A stretch of DNA of 64,000 bases from Phycisphaerales bacterium UBA7812 (GCA_002480345.1 DLBY01000030.1:22621-86620); one strand, 5' to 3'; counted from the first letter of the stretch, positions 52,830 to 62,387 are shown. Program-made: numbers and translations. The notes: generated from the sequence alone by a model not told the origin.

Positions 52830-53228
52830 TCACGCCATCAGATCGATCATCCGTCCCAGGCCGTCGATCGCCCGCGTCGTTGCCGGCGGGTCGGGTGCAG
52901 CGTCGCCCCCACGCGCACAGACCGCTTGGGGCTCAACAGGCGGCACATCGCCGATCCGCGCAAGCGTCGGATCCCGCCCCGGTTCCGCCGATCCCTGCGC
53001 ACCGGGCACGCAGGCTCGCTCCCCCGCCGCACCGGTCAGTTTTGGGAGATCGAAACCCCGATCCCGGACATTCTGTAGCCGCAGATACTCCGGAAACCGA
53101 CGCGGCTGCAGAAAGACGGACTCCACCCGCCGCCATGGCGAGCCAAAGAGCCCGATGGGTTGGATGCCTGTCTCCGACACGATGAGCGTCGGTGCACCAC
53201 GCATGCCAGCGAGCGCGAAGTCAATCAA
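52830..53228 (-). CDS. Possible hypothetical protein
   Basis: An open frame of about 132 codons from a TTG has moderate coding character: segments such as APTLIVSETGIQPIGLFGSP and FPEYLRLQNVRDRGF look like protein, and most third positions are G or C. There is no strong ribosome site and no family. The C-terminal third is Pro/Ala/Asp-rich. It fills most of the 568-base gap between the lipoprotein and queA genes. It may be non-coding. Confidence 0.38.
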   Translation of the reverse strand: MIDFALAGMRGAPTLIVSETGIQPIGLFGSPWRRVESVFLQPRRFPEYLRLQNVRDRGFDLPKLTGAAGERACVPGAQGSAEPGRDPTLARIGDVPPVEPQAVCARGGDAAPDPPATTRAIDGLGRMIDLMA

Positions 53229-53354
53229 GCCCGATAATTTCTGGGCTCTCTACCGGAGAGACGGGTCGATTCCAAAGAAGACGCCGACACGCGACATCAC
53301 GCATCGCCGGATGTTGTGGGAAGTGAACACGCCCACGATGCGTAGAGTCCCCGC

Positions 53355-54485
53355 GTGCGTGTTGACGACCTCGATTTTCACCTCCCTTCCGAGCTGATCG
53401 CGGCCACCGCGGTGGAGCCCCGCGATCGCGCCCGCCTCTTGGTTGTCAGCCGGAGCGATCCGTCGCGCCTCGAGCACCGGATCGTGCGCGACCTGCCCGC
53501 TTTGCTCGACCCAGGTGATCTGCTGGTCACGAACGATTCGCGGGTCGTGCCCGCTCGATTCCTCGCGATCAACACCGACACCGGGGGCAAGGCCGAGGGC
53601 CTCTGGCTCCGCGATGACGGACGCGATCCGGAGGGCCGGTTGGTCTGGAGTGCGCTGGTCAAGGCCAGACGGCACCGCGCCGGGCGCGTGCTGACGGTCC
53701 TCGATCGCGAACACCGGCCCTCAACGATCCGGCTGAAATTCCTCGGGCGCGACGAGACCGAGACCGGTGCATGGCGCCTCGCCGCCTGGGACGAATCGGA
53801 CCCGGATGCTTCGACCCCGGGCATCCTCGACCGGGTGGGCCTCGCCCCACTCCCGCCCTACATCCGCCACGCGAGGCGCGACGCGGGGATGGACCAGGAC
53901 CGCGATGACGACCGCGACCGGTACCAGACCGTCTACGCGACCGACGACGACGCACACCGCGCGCCGGGTGCGTCGGGCTCCGTCGCCGCCCCCACCGCCG
54001 GCCTGCACTTCACCCCCGACCTTCTCGAACGACTCGAGGGCTGCGGCGTCGCGCGCACAAGCGTGACCCTCCATGTCGGGACGGGAACCTTCAAGACCGT
54101 CGAAGCGGACGATCTCGACGATCACCCGATGCACGCGGAATGGTGCGCCATCCCCGACGCGGCGCGCGCCAGCATGCACGATGCGACGCGGGTCATCGCG
54201 GTCGGCACCACCGCCGCGCGCACGCTGGAGGCCTTCGCCGCGCTGCCACCAGGCGAGCCCGCTCCGGAGTGGCTCGAAACCGACCTTCTCATCCAGCCCG
54301 GGCACACCTGGCGCGCAATGCAAGGCCTGATGACGAACTTCCACCTGCCCCGCTCAACGCTGCTGGCGCTCGTCGCCGCTCTCTTCCCGGAGGGCATCGA
54401 ACGCGTCCGCGCGATCTACGCCGAGGCGATCCGCGAGCGATACCGGTTCTTCAGCTTCGGAGACGCGATGCTGATCCTCCCCTGA
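53355..54485 (+). CDS. queA: S-adenosylmethionine:tRNA ribosyltransferase-isomerase
   Basis: QueA adds the epoxycyclopentanediol ring to 7-aminomethyl-7-deazaguanine in tRNA, the penultimate step to queuosine. The 376-residue protein has FHLPSELIAATAVEPRDRARL, LVTNDSRVVPARFLA, the LPPYI loop with RYQTVYA (split by a charged insert of about 12 residues), GSVAAPTAGLHFT, and VGTTAARTLEA with TNFHLPRSTLLALVAAL. Family length is about 340-360, so the insert accounts for the excess. The start is GTG. It leads the murE-murF-mraY run, 79 bases upstream of murE. Confidence 0.94.
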   Translation: MRVDDLDFHLPSELIAATAVEPRDRARLLVVSRSDPSRLEHRIVRDLPALLDPGDLLVTNDSRVVPARFLAINTDTGGKAEGLWLRDDGRDPEGRLVWSALVKARRHRAGRVLTVLDREHRPSTIRLKFLGRDETETGAWRLAAWDESDPDASTPGILDRVGLAPLPPYIRHARRDAGMDQDRDDDRDRYQTVYATDDDAHRAPGASGSVAAPTAGLHFTPDLLERLEGCGVARTSVTLHVGTGTFKTVEADDLDDHPMHAEWCAIPDAARASMHDATRVIAVGTTAARTLEAFAALPPGEPAPEWLETDLLIQPGHTWRAMQGLMTNFHLPRSTLLALVAALFPEGIERVRAIYAEAIRERYRFFSFGDAMLILP

Positions 54486-54564
54486 TGCGGATTCCCGTGG
54501 ATTCTGCGCCGCGGAGCGGTCCCGCGCCGATAGATTCGGAGTTGCCGCCCGGGGTGCCGAACAC

Positions 54565-56139
54565 ATGCGTCTGACCGATCTCATCGTTGCCCTCCCGATC
54601 ACGATCGCCCGGGGCGCCGCGGAAGGCGTCCGGATCACCGATCTGACCGAGGACAGCCGGACCGTGCTGCCCGGTTCGCTTTTCGTGGCGCGCCCAGGCC
54701 TCCGTTCCGACGGCACCGCGTTCGTGCCCGACGCGATCGAGGCGGGCGCCGTCGCGGTGCTTCTCCAGGCAACCACACCGGTCGACCGCGTCCCCGACGG
54801 GCCCGTGCTGCTGGTGTGCGACGATGTGCGCACCGTGACCGCCCATCTCGCCGAACGCATGCACGGGAGCCCGAGCAAGCGCCTCCTTCTCACCGGCGTG
54901 ACCGGCACCAACGGGAAATCGACCGTCGCCCACCTCGTGCACGGGCTGCTCAACCGCTGCGGGATCCGCTGCGGGCTCATCGGAACGGTGGGCGTCGACG
55001 ACGGAAACGGGTTCGCACCCGCCTCGATGACCACGCCCCCCGCGATCGAGATCAGCCGCACGCTCGCGACGATGGTCGATGCGGGGTGCGATGCCGCGGT
55101 GATGGAGGTCTCGAGCCATGCGCTCGACCAACGCCGGGCGGACGGGCTCGCTTTCGATTGCGCGGTCTTCACGAACATCACGGGCGATCACCAGGACTAC
55201 CACCCCACCTTCGAGCACTATCTCGCGTCCAAGCAGCGCCTGCTTGGCCTGCTCAACGACGAGGCCCCCGGGGTGCTGAACGCGGACGACCCACGCGTCG
55301 CGTCCAGCGCCCCGCGCATCCGGAGCGGGCGGGCGGTGCTCTGCTCGAACGCGAGCGATGACAGCACCCGAGGGCGCACGGATTGGACCGTGGAACGCGG
55401 CGTCCCCTCCATCGAGGGTGAGTCTCTCAGGATCAGGCACGCTTCGGGGTACGAGATCGTGGGAACGATCCCGCTGATCGGCGCGTTCAACGCGATGAAC
55501 GCCTGCCAGGCGATCGCCGCCGCGTGGACGATTCTCGACCGCGCGGGCGTTGACGAACGCGATCGCGCACACAGGCTGTCGGACGCCCTTTCGCTCGCGA
55601 CCGCGCCCAAGGGCCGGCTCGAACCGGTTCATGCGCCGGGCGATGACCTCGCGGTGTTCGTGGACTACGCCCACACCGACGATGCGCTGGACCGGGTGCT
55701 CGCGACGCTCCGCGCGGTGACGGACGCCGAACTGACCGCGGTCTTCGGCGCGGGGGGCGACCGCGACCGCGCGAAGCGCCCGCGGATGGGCGCCGCCGCG
55801 GCGCGCCACGCGGATCGCATCGTGTTGACCAGCGACAACCCCCGCTCCGAGCCGCCCTCCGGGATCGTGGGCGAGATCATGGGCGGCATCCCCGCGGACG
55901 CCCGCGCGCGCACAGCGGTCCACATCGAACGGGCGCGTGCGATCCGTGAGGCGATCCTGACCGCCGCCCCGGGCGGTGCCGTCATCATCGCGGGCAAGGG
56001 GCACGAGACCGACCAGGTCTCCGCCGACGACGCGGGCCGCCCGGTGGTCGTTCGCTTCGTGGATCAAGAGGTCGCGCGGGCGGCGCTCGCGGCGAGACGC
56101 GACGCATGGCGAGTCCACGCGGCGGAGGGATCGGGATGA
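54565..56139 (+). CDS. murE: UDP-MurNAc-tripeptide synthetase
   Basis: MurE adds the third amino acid of the peptidoglycan stem. The 524-residue ligase has the N-domain (EDSRTVLPGSLFVARPG), the ATP loop GVTGTNGKSTVAHL (about 112-125), MEVSSHALDQRR, ITGDHQDYHPTFEHYLASKQ, and the C-domain with VFVDYAHTDDAL and VFGAGGDRDRAKRP. The residue-specifying motif is DNPR (about 423), the form found in meso-diaminopimelate enzymes. Its stop shares the ATGA with the murF start. The long form (usual ~490) has no obvious separate domain. Confidence 0.95.
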   Translation: MRLTDLIVALPITIARGAAEGVRITDLTEDSRTVLPGSLFVARPGLRSDGTAFVPDAIEAGAVAVLLQATTPVDRVPDGPVLLVCDDVRTVTAHLAERMHGSPSKRLLLTGVTGTNGKSTVAHLVHGLLNRCGIRCGLIGTVGVDDGNGFAPASMTTPPAIEISRTLATMVDAGCDAAVMEVSSHALDQRRADGLAFDCAVFTNITGDHQDYHPTFEHYLASKQRLLGLLNDEAPGVLNADDPRVASSAPRIRSGRAVLCSNASDDSTRGRTDWTVERGVPSIEGESLRIRHASGYEIVGTIPLIGAFNAMNACQAIAAAWTILDRAGVDERDRAHRLSDALSLATAPKGRLEPVHAPGDDLAVFVDYAHTDDALDRVLATLRAVTDAELTAVFGAGGDRDRAKRPRMGAAAARHADRIVLTSDNPRSEPPSGIVGEIMGGIPADARARTAVHIERARAIREAILTAAPGGAVIIAGKGHETDQVSADDAGRPVVVRFVDQEVARAALAARRDAWRVHAAEGSG

Positions 56140-57599
56140 ACGGAATCGTGCGCGCAGCGGCGGACGGCACCGCGATGCTCGACCCCGCGGCCCTCGCTGC
56201 AGTGGCACGCGGCGAGTGGATCGTCCCCGCTCCGTCCGCGCACATGCTCGGCGCGGCGATCGACTCCCGGCGGATCAAGACGGGCAACCTGTTCTTCGCG
56301 CTCCGGGGTGAGCGCACGGATGGGCACCGCTTTCTGGAAGCCGCGCGTGATGCGGGCGCTGCCGCGGCGATCGTCGAGGACGCGACCGATCTGCCGCGTG
56401 GTCTGGGCGTCCTGCGCGTGCCGAGCGTGCGCGAGGCACTGCGGTCTCTCGCGATCGCGTACAGGCGAGACCTCGACGACCTCCAGATCATCGGGGTCAC
56501 CGGATCCAACGGGAAGACCACCGTGGTGCGACTGATCCACGCGGCCTTGTCCGGCGCTGGCTTTCGGGGAACGCACGCGCAGAAGAGCGAGAACAACGAC
56601 CTCGGCGTGCCGCTGACGATTCTGAACGCTTCTCCGACCGACGATTACCTCGTCTGCGAGATCGGCACCAACGCGCCTGGGGAGATCGCGGACCTCGCAT
56701 CGCTCTCGCGCCCCAACATCGGGGTCATCACCTCGATCGGGCGCGCGCACATCGAGCGTCTGGGCTCCGTTGCGGGCATCGCCGCGGAGAAGGCCCAACT
56801 CGTCCGAGCGGTCCCGGCGCACGGCGTCTCGATCGTCACCGCTGACTCGCCTGAACTCGATCACGAGCTTTCCGAAACGGGGGGAGGCGCGATCCCCAGC
56901 GCGGTCGTTCGGGTCGGTGTCTCGCCGCGTGCCGACCGGACCATCGACGCGATCGAGCCCGAATCGGGCGGCACACGGTTCCGGATCGGAGACCACCGCC
57001 CCTTCGTCCCCCTCCCGGGGACACACAACGCGATCAACGCGGGGCTCGCGCTGGTCGTCGCGGAGGCGTGCGGCGCGGATCCTGCACGAGCGGCGGCGGG
57101 GCTCGCGGGCGTCGTTCCGCCCTCGATGCGGCTCGAGCGTTCGGTCGTCGGGATCGGGGGTGGTTTGCTGACGCTGATCAACGATGCATACAACGCGAAC
57201 CCTGAGTCGGCTCGGGCAGCGCTCGCGATGCTCGGCGCGGGCGAACTCGACCCCGCGGGGGGGGCGGGCGGCCAACCCCGGCGTGTCGCGATCCTGGGTG
57301 ACATGCTCGAGATGGGCGAGCACACCGATGCGGTCCACCGCGAGGTGCTCGGATATGCTGCGGGACTCGACGGGGTCGATCTCGTCATGTGTATCGGTCC
57401 CGCGTTTGCGGCCGCGGCGAGGGGAACCGGCATCCGTGCCCTGCACTCCGACGACTGGACACCCGACGCGATCGAATCCTTACGCGACGGGGATGTGGTT
57501 CTGCTGAAGGGTTCCCGTGGGATGCGGCTCGAACGGCTGGTCGAGGCCCTCGGGGACGAACAACGCCGCGGCGCGGGATCGGCGGGCAAGGTAGGCTAA
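56136..57599 (+). CDS. murF: UDP-MurNAc-tripeptide:D-Ala-D-Ala ligase
   Basis: MurF completes the UDP-MurNAc-pentapeptide. The 487-residue protein has IDSRRIKTGNLFFALRGERT, VTGSNGKTTVVRLIHAAL, AQKSENNDLGVPLTIL, EIGTNAPGEIADLASLSRPN and INDAYNANPESARAAL, all typical of MurF. ATG 56136 overlaps the murE stop (ATGA) and has GGAGGGA upstream, so it is preferred to the upstream ATG 56106. It is the second mur gene in the operon. Confidence 0.95.
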   Translation: MNGIVRAAADGTAMLDPAALAAVARGEWIVPAPSAHMLGAAIDSRRIKTGNLFFALRGERTDGHRFLEAARDAGAAAAIVEDATDLPRGLGVLRVPSVREALRSLAIAYRRDLDDLQIIGVTGSNGKTTVVRLIHAALSGAGFRGTHAQKSENNDLGVPLTILNASPTDDYLVCEIGTNAPGEIADLASLSRPNIGVITSIGRAHIERLGSVAGIAAEKAQLVRAVPAHGVSIVTADSPELDHELSETGGGAIPSAVVRVGVSPRADRTIDAIEPESGGTRFRIGDHRPFVPLPGTHNAINAGLALVVAEACGADPARAAAGLAGVVPPSMRLERSVVGIGGGLLTLINDAYNANPESARAALAMLGAGELDPAGGAGGQPRRVAILGDMLEMGEHTDAVHREVLGYAAGLDGVDLVMCIGPAFAAAARGTGIRALHSDDWTPDAIESLRDGDVVLLKGSRGMRLERLVEALGDEQRRGAGSAGKVG

Positions 57600-57656
57600 C
57601 GCGACGGCACCCCCACGGACGGGCGGTCGCCCGACGATCAGGCACAGGACGCACGG

Positions 57657-58829
57657 ATGCTGTACTGGCTGGTGGACGCAACCCGGGGCTGGCTCGACGC
57701 GAACGGGCTGTACCGATTCGTGCGGGTGCTCGACCAGGTCGAGTTCCGCGCGTTCGCGGGGGCGCTGCTCGCCTTCCTGATGGTCCTCCTGGGCGGGCGT
57801 CCCGTCATCCGCTACCTGACGGCGCTGAAGATCGGGGATTCGGGCTCGACCGATGCGGAGGCGCTCCGTGCCCACGCCGCGAACAAGGCGAACACCCCCA
57901 CCATGGGCGGGATCCTGATCTGCGGGGCGATCCTGATCGCGACGCTGCTGCTCGCCGACATCCGGCAGACGCATGTGCAGTTGGGCATCGTCGTGCTGGT
58001 CTGGCTCAGCACCCTCGGGGGCTTTGACGACTGGTTGAAACTCACCGCCCAGCGGCGCGGCACGGGTCGGCAAGGCCTGTTCGCGTGGGAGAAGCTGATC
58101 TTCCAGCTCGGGATCGGGGTCGTCGTGGGCTATTTCGGGTATGTCGCGGGGGACAACCCGCAGGTCGCCCAGGACCTTGCCCATGTGCTGAACCTCCCGT
58201 TCCAGCGGACCTTCGAGCCCGGCGGGCAGGGCGTGGCGCAGGGGCTGGTCTACTTCTCCCCCCCGGTCTACATCCTGATCGCAACGCTGATGGTCGCCGG
58301 GATGAGCAACGCGGTGAACATCACCGACGGCATGGACGGGCTCGCGGGCGGCCTGTCGACCTCCGCGGCGTTCGCGTTGATGGTGCTCGCGTTCGTCGCG
58401 GGGTCGGAGGGGTTCAGCCAGTACCTGCTCGTCCCGCATGTCGCGTTTGTTGACGAACTGGCGGTCGTCGCGGGCGCGATGGCGGGCGCCTGCCTGGGCT
58501 TCCTCTGGTGGAACGGGTCGCCCGCGCTCGTGTTCATGGGAGACACCGGGTCGCTCGCGCTGGGGGGGCTGATCGCCTACATCGCGATCGCGATCCGCCA
58601 GGAGGTGGTGACGCTGCTCATCTGCGCGCCGTTCCTCGCGGAGATCGGTTCAGTCGTGCTGCAGGTGGGGTATTTCAAGGCGATGCGGGGGAAGCGGATC
58701 TTCCGCTGCGCCCCCTACCACCATCACCTGCACCTGGGCGGCTGGACCGAGTCACAGGTGGTGACGCGGTTCTGGATCATCTCGATCCTGCTGGCACTCA
58801 TCGGGATCGCGACCCTGAAACTTCGGTGA
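57657..58829 (+). CDS. mraY: Phospho-N-acetylmuramoyl-pentapeptide transferase
   Basis: MraY makes lipid I on the inner membrane. The 390-residue protein has about ten membrane helices and the catalytic motifs ANKANTPTMGGILI, GGFDDWLK, NAVNITDGMDGLAGG, FMGDTGSLALGG and HHHLHLGGW. These are all the residues used for magnesium and UDP-MurNAc. The usual TPTMGG is complete. It lies 57 bases after murF; murD and ftsW would be expected next, but the window continues with unrelated genes. A terminator follows. Confidence 0.96.
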   Translation: MLYWLVDATRGWLDANGLYRFVRVLDQVEFRAFAGALLAFLMVLLGGRPVIRYLTALKIGDSGSTDAEALRAHAANKANTPTMGGILICGAILIATLLLADIRQTHVQLGIVVLVWLSTLGGFDDWLKLTAQRRGTGRQGLFAWEKLIFQLGIGVVVGYFGYVAGDNPQVAQDLAHVLNLPFQRTFEPGGQGVAQGLVYFSPPVYILIATLMVAGMSNAVNITDGMDGLAGGLSTSAAFALMVLAFVAGSEGFSQYLLVPHVAFVDELAVVAGAMAGACLGFLWWNGSPALVFMGDTGSLALGGLIAYIAIAIRQEVVTLLICAPFLAEIGSVVLQVGYFKAMRGKRIFRCAPYHHHLHLGGWTESQVVTRFWIISILLALIGIATLKLR

Positions 58830-58860
58830 TTCTTCCCGTAAGAATGCCTATTGAGCGGAT

Positions 58861-58882
58861 GGCCCCGACGGCGGGGCCTTTG
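58861..58882 (+). terminator. Likely terminator after mraY
   Basis: GGCCCCG / CGGGGCC forms a 7-bp stem around a 4-base loop, followed by TTTG, 31 bases past the mraY stop. The U run is short, so strength is uncertain. Its presence suggests that the mur transcript ends with mraY. Confidence 0.6.
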
Positions 58883-58914
58883 CCGGGATGATTTTGTCTT
58901 GGGAAAGGGATGTG

Positions 58915-59412
58915 ATGCACGGGTTACGGAGTATGAGAGGCATTGCCGGGTCCAGCCTCGCGGCGCTCGCGGTCGGAATCGCGGGCTGCGGGAACACGGC
59001 GACGAATGTCGTGAACCATGTCTCGGAGGAGGGCCCTCCGGCAGGAGTGGTCGTTGGGGAGCCGACCACGGTGGGATTCCGCGCCGATGCGCTCGGCGCG
59101 GCCCGTGATCTGCCGGTTCCGGTCGGGACGGACTCGATCAACGGCGCGATGGTCACCCTTTCAGGGACTCTGCACAAGGCGACCGCGGACTGGATCGTGA
59201 TCGACGACACGAGCGCGGATCAGAGGCACTGGATCCGCATCGAGAGCATCAACTGGATCCGCCAACCGATCCCCCAAGAGCCCGCGCCCTCGGCGGCCAC
59301 GCCCGCCGGGCCCCATGCGGATGAGGGCGGCCAAGCCAGCGATGGCGGTCAGGGCGAGGCCGACCACGGCGGCACCGGCGACCATCATGATGACGGGTCG
59401 CACGGCGGCTGA
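58915..59412 (+). CDS. Small lipoprotein with His-rich tail
   Basis: The 165-residue product has a lipoprotein signal (GSSLAALAVGIAGCGN, Cys25). A small beta-prone domain follows (ATADWIVIDDTSADQRHWIR). The tail is rich in Gly, Asp and His (GEADHGGTGDHHDDGSHGG) and could bind metal. No family was recognised. ATG 58915 is preceded by GGGAAAGGGA; an upstream ATG at 58888 would place the signal peptide 9 residues inside. Confidence 0.7.
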   Translation: MHGLRSMRGIAGSSLAALAVGIAGCGNTATNVVNHVSEEGPPAGVVVGEPTTVGFRADALGAARDLPVPVGTDSINGAMVTLSGTLHKATADWIVIDDTSADQRHWIRIESINWIRQPIPQEPAPSAATPAGPHADEGGQASDGGQGEADHGGTGDHHDDGSHGG

Positions 59413-59463
59413 TCGGAGCGTCTCGCGGCGTCGGCCCGCCCCTGAACGAGTTTCTTCGGGAAC

Positions 59464-59495
59464 GAAAAAGGCCCGCGCCGGATGGCGCGGGCCTT
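59464..59495 (-). terminator. Rho-independent terminator after the PstS-like dockerin gene
   Basis: AAGGCCCGCGCC / GGCGCGGGCCTT pairs perfectly around four bases. On the minus strand it is followed by TTTTT, 45 bases past the stop of the large minus-strand gene. Confidence 0.85.
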
Positions 59496-59539
59496 GTCTG
59501 TAACTTTGATCCGGGCAACCGGCCCGGTGCGGCTCCCGA

Positions 59540-62197
59540 TTACGGGCAGCCCGCGGTGAACGCACCGACGAACGCGGTGATGTCGCTGAGGTCGAAGACC
59601 GTGTCACCGTTGATGTCCGCGATCGGATCCTGCGTGGTGAACGCCCCGACGAAGGTCGTGATGTCCTGCAGGTCGAGGACATCGAACGGCTCGGCGAGGT
59701 CAGCCGCGTTGCAGCCGCCCGCGATGAGCGCCAGGTCATCGGCGTCGACATCGCCGTCGTTGTCGAGGTCGCCCTCGCAGTAGGTGCTGCCGGTCCCGAT
59801 GTTGGCGCTGAGCAGAGCCGCGTCGTCGGCGTCGACATCACCGTCGAAGTCCAGGTCGCCGAACTGGCTGTCGAGGATCGCGAGCACGACATCGCGGTCC
59901 GCCTCGTCGACGACGAGATCGCCGTTCATGTCGGCCGACAGGTCCATGTTGACCGCCTGCTCGAGGTCGGACCAGTCGCCGTAGTTGTCCTGGACATACT
60001 GGATATCGTCGCAGTCGACGACGCCGTCGGCGCCGACGGGGGCGTACCCGGGCGTGGTGCCGACATTGCCCGCGACATCGGCGACCGAGTCACCGGCGTC
60101 GTAGCTGCCGTTGAGCAGGGTGGTGCCGAAGAAGTTGCCGCCGAACGCGTTGTCCACAGCGGCGAAGCCCGCGGCGCGGTCGAGGGTGTCGTTGACGAGG
60201 ACGAGGCCGTCCGCGGCGTAGCGGACATCGGCCATGGTGAAGTTGCCGTCGTTGTTGTGATCGCCCAGGATCTCGAAGGAGGCATCGCCCGAGCCCGTCC
60301 AGGCGGGCCCGCCGTTGCGGCTCTGCCAGGCGCGGACCATGTCGTCGATGTCGTTGATGTCGCGGTCGCCGTCACCGTCGAAGTCACCCGCGATCTTGTT
60401 GCGGAGGTTGAGGGGCGAGCCGTAGGTCAGCTGCGTCCCGTTCGCGGTGACATAGTGGTTGGCGGTGTTACCGTCGGTATAGGTCACGCCGATGGTGCGG
60501 AAGGGCACCCGCCCGGTCGCGGTGGTGTCGAAGCTGTCGAGCAGCGGGTTGCTGAAGACATTGTTCGGATCACCGAGGGTGAAGTTCTGGATGTTCTGGT
60601 TGAGGTCCGGGTTGCTGATGATCGCGATGGGCTGCTGGCCGTCCGCGTCGAAGTCCGCGGGGACGCGGTCCGGAGCAGCAGTGAGCAGGAACTGCTGGGC
60701 GAGCAGCTCGCCCGGCATGAAGTCGCTCTCAAAGCCCGTCGGGACATCGACGAACGCGGCGATCGAGCGGCGGATGTTGTTCCAGTAGGCCGCCGCCGCG
60801 GGGTTCGCGGGCGCGGGGTTGCCCGCGAAGGGGTTCGGGCCCGTCTCGGAGGGGTCCCAGCCCCAGCCGCCCAGCTCGGCGGGCGCGTTGCGGGGGTCGC
60901 CGCGGAAGGTGAAGGCCGCCGGGCCGGTGATATTGTACCCGTCGGGCCCGCCGTCGATGATCGCCTCGAGCGTCGGGCGCGCCGCGACGGTGCCCCCCTT
61001 GATGTCGCTGACCACCGCGAGGCAGTCGAAGTCCTTATCGAACAGGTAGCCCCGGCTCACCAGGCGCTCGGCGCCGGTGTGCCCCACGCCCAGACGAGTG
61101 TTCTGCACCGTCGCGTCCATGCGGCTCGACCCGCCCTTGTTGGAGGGCTGGTAGTCGGGGCCGACCAGGTCGTTGGCGCTGCTGGTGACGCGGAGACCGA
61201 TGTTCTCGCCGCGCCCGAAGGAGGGGTCGAGCCCGATGCCGTTCATGAAGGCGTTGCGGGTGCCCGAGCCCGAGTCGCGGGTGATCTTGGTGAGGTTCTC
61301 GCCGTTGGCGCGGCGACCCGTCGCCGCGAGCTGGCGCAGGTCGCTCATCGCGATCTCCTGCAGGCCCACGCCGTAGTTGACGATCGCGGCGACCGGGACG
61401 ATCGAGACCGCGAAGTCGTAGACCGTCTCACTGTTGGGGTTGCCGACATTCGCGTTCAGGCGGCTGAGGGGGCGGAGCTGGTTGCCGAAGTCGACGGGCA
61501 CGCCAGCGGTGTCCACCGCGGGGCGGGGGTTGCCGCCGTAGCCCGCCGAAGAGGGCGCGTTGAGGGGGCTGACTTCACCGGGGACGATGCCGAACCAGGA
61601 GAGGGGGACATCGGAGGTGGAGAAGTCGATGTGGAGCCCCGCGCCGCTGCCGTCGCCCGTCACGCCGGGCTCGAACGAGCCGGGCACCGGGAGGAACGGC
61701 GCACCCGAGCGGTTCGCGGGGTTGCCCAGCCCCTGCAGGCTGCCCGCGATCACGAGGTCGAGGCGGTTCCAGATCGCGCCGTCCGCGAACGAGGAGTTGC
61801 CCCGATCGTCGTCGGTCGCGCCGTCCATGTCGGTGTCGAACTCATCTCCGTTCTCATCGAACGCGAGCGAGAAGGTGTCGAACTCCGCGATGCCGTTGCC
61901 CGACCCGGTGATGCGGTAGTGGAACAGCCACTGGGTGTCGTTGATGCCGGGCCCGTTGCCGCAGTCGAACGCGCCGCTCAGGCAGCCGCTCCCGTTGGGG
62001 GCGAGCTGGTCGGGGAAGAGGCTGGCGAAGATGCCGGCGCGCCCGTCGTTGTCGTAGTCGATGAAGTCGTTGGTGCTCGCGCCGCTGCGGAAGAACGACT
62101 CCTGCAGGGTCGCGCCCGAGCCGGTGATGATCAGCGGGTCGGCGGACGCGGCCGCGCCGCACGCGGCGACAAGGCACATGATGGACTTGGCGTTCAT
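59540..62197 (-). CDS. PstS-like substrate-binding protein with dockerin repeats
   Basis: This 885-residue exported protein has a signal peptide (MCLVAACGAAASA) and then a periplasmic-binding fold like phosphate-binding PstS. It contains ITGSGATLQESFF near residue 25, the ligand loop KITRDSGSGTRNAFMNGIGL, and PVAAIVNYGVG. Unlike free PstS, it continues with Asp/Gly-rich dockerin-type calcium repeats (GDFDGDGDRDINDIDDMVR; LDFDGDVDADDAAL; LDNDGDVDADDLALI) and a GC-type dockerin (about 828-885, ADLAEPFDVLDLQDI ... GCP). ATG 62197 has GGAGGATTC upstream. It lacks the adjacent pstCAB. The prepilin-like gene is upstream, but a terminator separates them. Confidence 0.85.
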   Translation of the reverse strand: MNAKSIMCLVAACGAAASADPLIITGSGATLQESFFRSGASTNDFIDYDNDGRAGIFASLFPDQLAPNGSGCLSGAFDCGNGPGINDTQWLFHYRITGSGNGIAEFDTFSLAFDENGDEFDTDMDGATDDDRGNSSFADGAIWNRLDLVIAGSLQGLGNPANRSGAPFLPVPGSFEPGVTGDGSGAGLHIDFSTSDVPLSWFGIVPGEVSPLNAPSSAGYGGNPRPAVDTAGVPVDFGNQLRPLSRLNANVGNPNSETVYDFAVSIVPVAAIVNYGVGLQEIAMSDLRQLAATGRRANGENLTKITRDSGSGTRNAFMNGIGLDPSFGRGENIGLRVTSSANDLVGPDYQPSNKGGSSRMDATVQNTRLGVGHTGAERLVSRGYLFDKDFDCLAVVSDIKGGTVAARPTLEAIIDGGPDGYNITGPAAFTFRGDPRNAPAELGGWGWDPSETGPNPFAGNPAPANPAAAAYWNNIRRSIAAFVDVPTGFESDFMPGELLAQQFLLTAAPDRVPADFDADGQQPIAIISNPDLNQNIQNFTLGDPNNVFSNPLLDSFDTTATGRVPFRTIGVTYTDGNTANHYVTANGTQLTYGSPLNLRNKIAGDFDGDGDRDINDIDDMVRAWQSRNGGPAWTGSGDASFEILGDHNNDGNFTMADVRYAADGLVLVNDTLDRAAGFAAVDNAFGGNFFGTTLLNGSYDAGDSVADVAGNVGTTPGYAPVGADGVVDCDDIQYVQDNYGDWSDLEQAVNMDLSADMNGDLVVDEADRDVVLAILDSQFGDLDFDGDVDADDAALLSANIGTGSTYCEGDLDNDGDVDADDLALIAGGCNAADLAEPFDVLDLQDITTFVGAFTTQDPIADINGDTVFDLSDITAFVGAFTAGCP

Positions 62198-62342
62198 TTG
62201 TGAATCCTCCGTGGGTGTTCGATCTCGTGTCTCGTGGAACCGGAAAGCCGAGGCCCGGCGGACAGACCGATCGCGCTCGCGGGGAGGCCCCTGCCCCGCG
62301 CCGATCTCTCTTCGTGTCTCCCCCAACCGCGATGGAGGCGGG

Positions 62343-62375
62343 AAAAAACCCGACCCCGCTCTCGCGGGGTCGGGT
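62343..62375 (-). terminator. Rho-independent terminator after the prepilin-like gene
   Basis: ACCCGACCCCGC / GCGGGGTCGGGT pairs around TCTC and on the minus strand leads into TTTTTT, just 12 bases past the prepilin-like stop. It separates that gene from the PstS-like gene. Confidence 0.9.
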
Positions 62376-62387
62376 CGGTGATCGTGA

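Noticed and set aside
60257..62203. Long plus-strand frame opposite the PstS-like dockerin gene
   Set aside because: Arg/Val/Gly-rich shadow of a coding sequence with signal peptide and known motifs; no ribosome site.
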